Program-made: the position numbers and the translations under genes | Notes under the pieces: generated by a model | Seen by the model: only the letters and a program-made list of their open reading frames with translations | What the model was told of the DNA's origin: nothing | Database searches by the model: none | Source of the DNA: Candidatus Parabacteroides intestinavium | GTDB lineage: Bacteria > Bacteroidota > Bacteroidia > Bacteroidales > Tannerellaceae | DNA length: 6,923 nucleotides | Direction: 5' to 3' | NCBI GenBank assembly: GCA_019118725.1 | Contig: DWYO01000172.1 | Location: 1 to 6,923, forward strand | In this document: positions 6,478 to 6,923 of the stretch, piece by piece | Layout of the letters: each line of letters begins with the position of its first letter | Numbering within the stretch: the stretch's first letter is position 1

Positions 6478-6535
6478 AAATCTGAAACCCTCCACATACA
6501 AACATTTTTTATCCGCGAAGTATTGACATAAATAT

Positions 6536-6566
6536 TTTGTCCTCCAAAATTTAATATGTTACTTTG
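6536..6566 (+). promoter_or_regulatory. Canonical Bacteroides promoter of the TPR lipoprotein gene
   Basis: TTTG at 6536-6539 is followed after exactly 19 nt by TTACTTTG at 6559-6566, matching the Bacteroides arrangement TTTG-N19-21-TAnnTTTG at all but one base. A start of transcription near 6573 would leave a leader of about 27 nt before the ATG at 6600. It is the best promoter in the window and shows that the last gene is a separate unit. Confidence 0.75.
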
Positions 6567-6599
6567 CGCCGCATAACAGCTGCTTAATCAACACGACAG

Positions 6600-6923
6600 A
6601 TGAAATATCTTGCTTATTGGATAGGGTTCTTATTCCTGCTGACCGGTTGCTACCCCGACATGAAACCGCAACTGGAGGAGGCTGAGGCGCTGTTGACGGA
6701 GAATCCCGACAGTGCCTATCGGTTGTTGCAATCCATCGAACGGCCGGAACGGCGTCAGGAGGCGGAGTACGCCACGTGGTGTCTGCTGATGACGCAGGCC
6801 ACCGACAAGAGTTTCCGCGAACATACCTCCGACTCGCTGATACGGGTGGCTGTCCGCTACTTCTCCAAGCAGCATGATCCGGAACGGCTTGCCACCGCGC
6901 TGTACACGCAGGGCCGGGTGGAA
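6600..6923 (+). CDS. Lipoprotein with probable TPR helices, function unknown (partial, 3' end missing)
   Basis: From the ATG at 6600, 108 codons stay open to the right edge. The start MKYLAYWIGFLFLLTGC is a lipoprotein signal with lipobox L14-T-G-C17. After it come two or more amphipathic helical pairs: LEEAEALLTENPDSAYRLLQ (25-44), a helix around YATWCLLMTQATDK (57-70), and DSLIRVAVRYFSKQHD (78-93) then ERLATALYTQGRVE (95-108). The pattern of ENPDSAYRLLQSI, then DSLIRVAVRYF, then ALYTQGRV resembles the start of TPR lipoproteins that are numerous in gut Bacteroidetes, some of which continue into a membrane helix and a cytoplasmic signalling domain. That continuation lies outside the window. 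Its GC content, near 60 percent in the lines counted, is well above that of the exporter genes. It has its own promoter and probably no functional link to the exporter. Confidence 0.78.
   Translation, partial: MKYLAYWIGFLFLLTGCYPDMKPQLEEAEALLTENPDSAYRLLQSIERPERRQEAEYATWCLLMTQATDKSFREHTSDSLIRVAVRYFSKQHDPERLATALYTQGRVE

Noticed and set aside
6523..6528. TTGACA resembling an E. coli -35 box upstream of the last gene
   Set aside because: No matching TATAAT at 16-18 nt, and Bacteroides uses a different promoter form, which is present nearby at 6536-6566.

Overview
The window reads as chromosomal DNA from a Bacteroidales bacterium (Bacteroides, Phocaeicola or Parabacteroides type). The grounds are promoter boxes of the Bacteroides form (TAnnTTTG, once with a TTTG box 19 nt upstream), A-rich leaders mostly without a clear Shine-Dalgarno sequence, lipoproteins with an LTGC lipobox, and a terminal gene resembling the TPR lipoproteins common in gut Bacteroidetes. 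This is inferred from sequence style, not from a database match.

Layout. Bases 1-87 (minus strand) hold the first 29 codons of a divergently transcribed gene, possibly the local regulator. Bases 88-247 are a shared promoter region with one -7-like box for each direction. Bases 248-6374 are one five-gene, same-strand cluster: a TolC-type outer-membrane channel, a lipoprotein membrane-fusion protein (HlyD/YbhG type), an ABC ATPase with two nucleotide-binding domains in one chain (YbhF type), and two paralogous ABC-2 permeases (YbhS/YbhR type). A hairpin terminator (6440-6477) closes the cluster. A canonical Bacteroides promoter (6536-6566) then starts a new unit, a lipoprotein with probable TPR helices that runs off the right edge (6600-6923) and is clearly richer in GC.

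How the genes work together. The two permeases should form a heterodimeric inner-membrane pore driven by the tandem ATPase. The lipid-anchored fusion protein would link that pore across the periplasm to the TolC-like channel. The result is a complete tripartite exporter in one locus, whereas E. coli YbhGFSR has no outer-membrane channel gene in its own operon. The substrate cannot be read from the sequence; drugs, bile-type amphiphiles or cations are possible.

The least ordinary parts are non-coding. A 172-bp long palindrome (1493-1664) lies exactly between the stop codon of the channel gene and the fusion-protein gene, and looks like a small non-autonomous mobile or dispersed repeat. An 8-nt periodic array of (A/G)AC(A/G)A cores starts inside the stop codon of the ATPase gene (4088-4139). 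In the ATPase, all the degenerate residues fall into one of the two composite ATP sites. I see no CRISPR array, tRNA, rRNA or intact insertion sequence. I did not find strong evidence for an undescribed enzymatic system; the core is a recognisable exporter.
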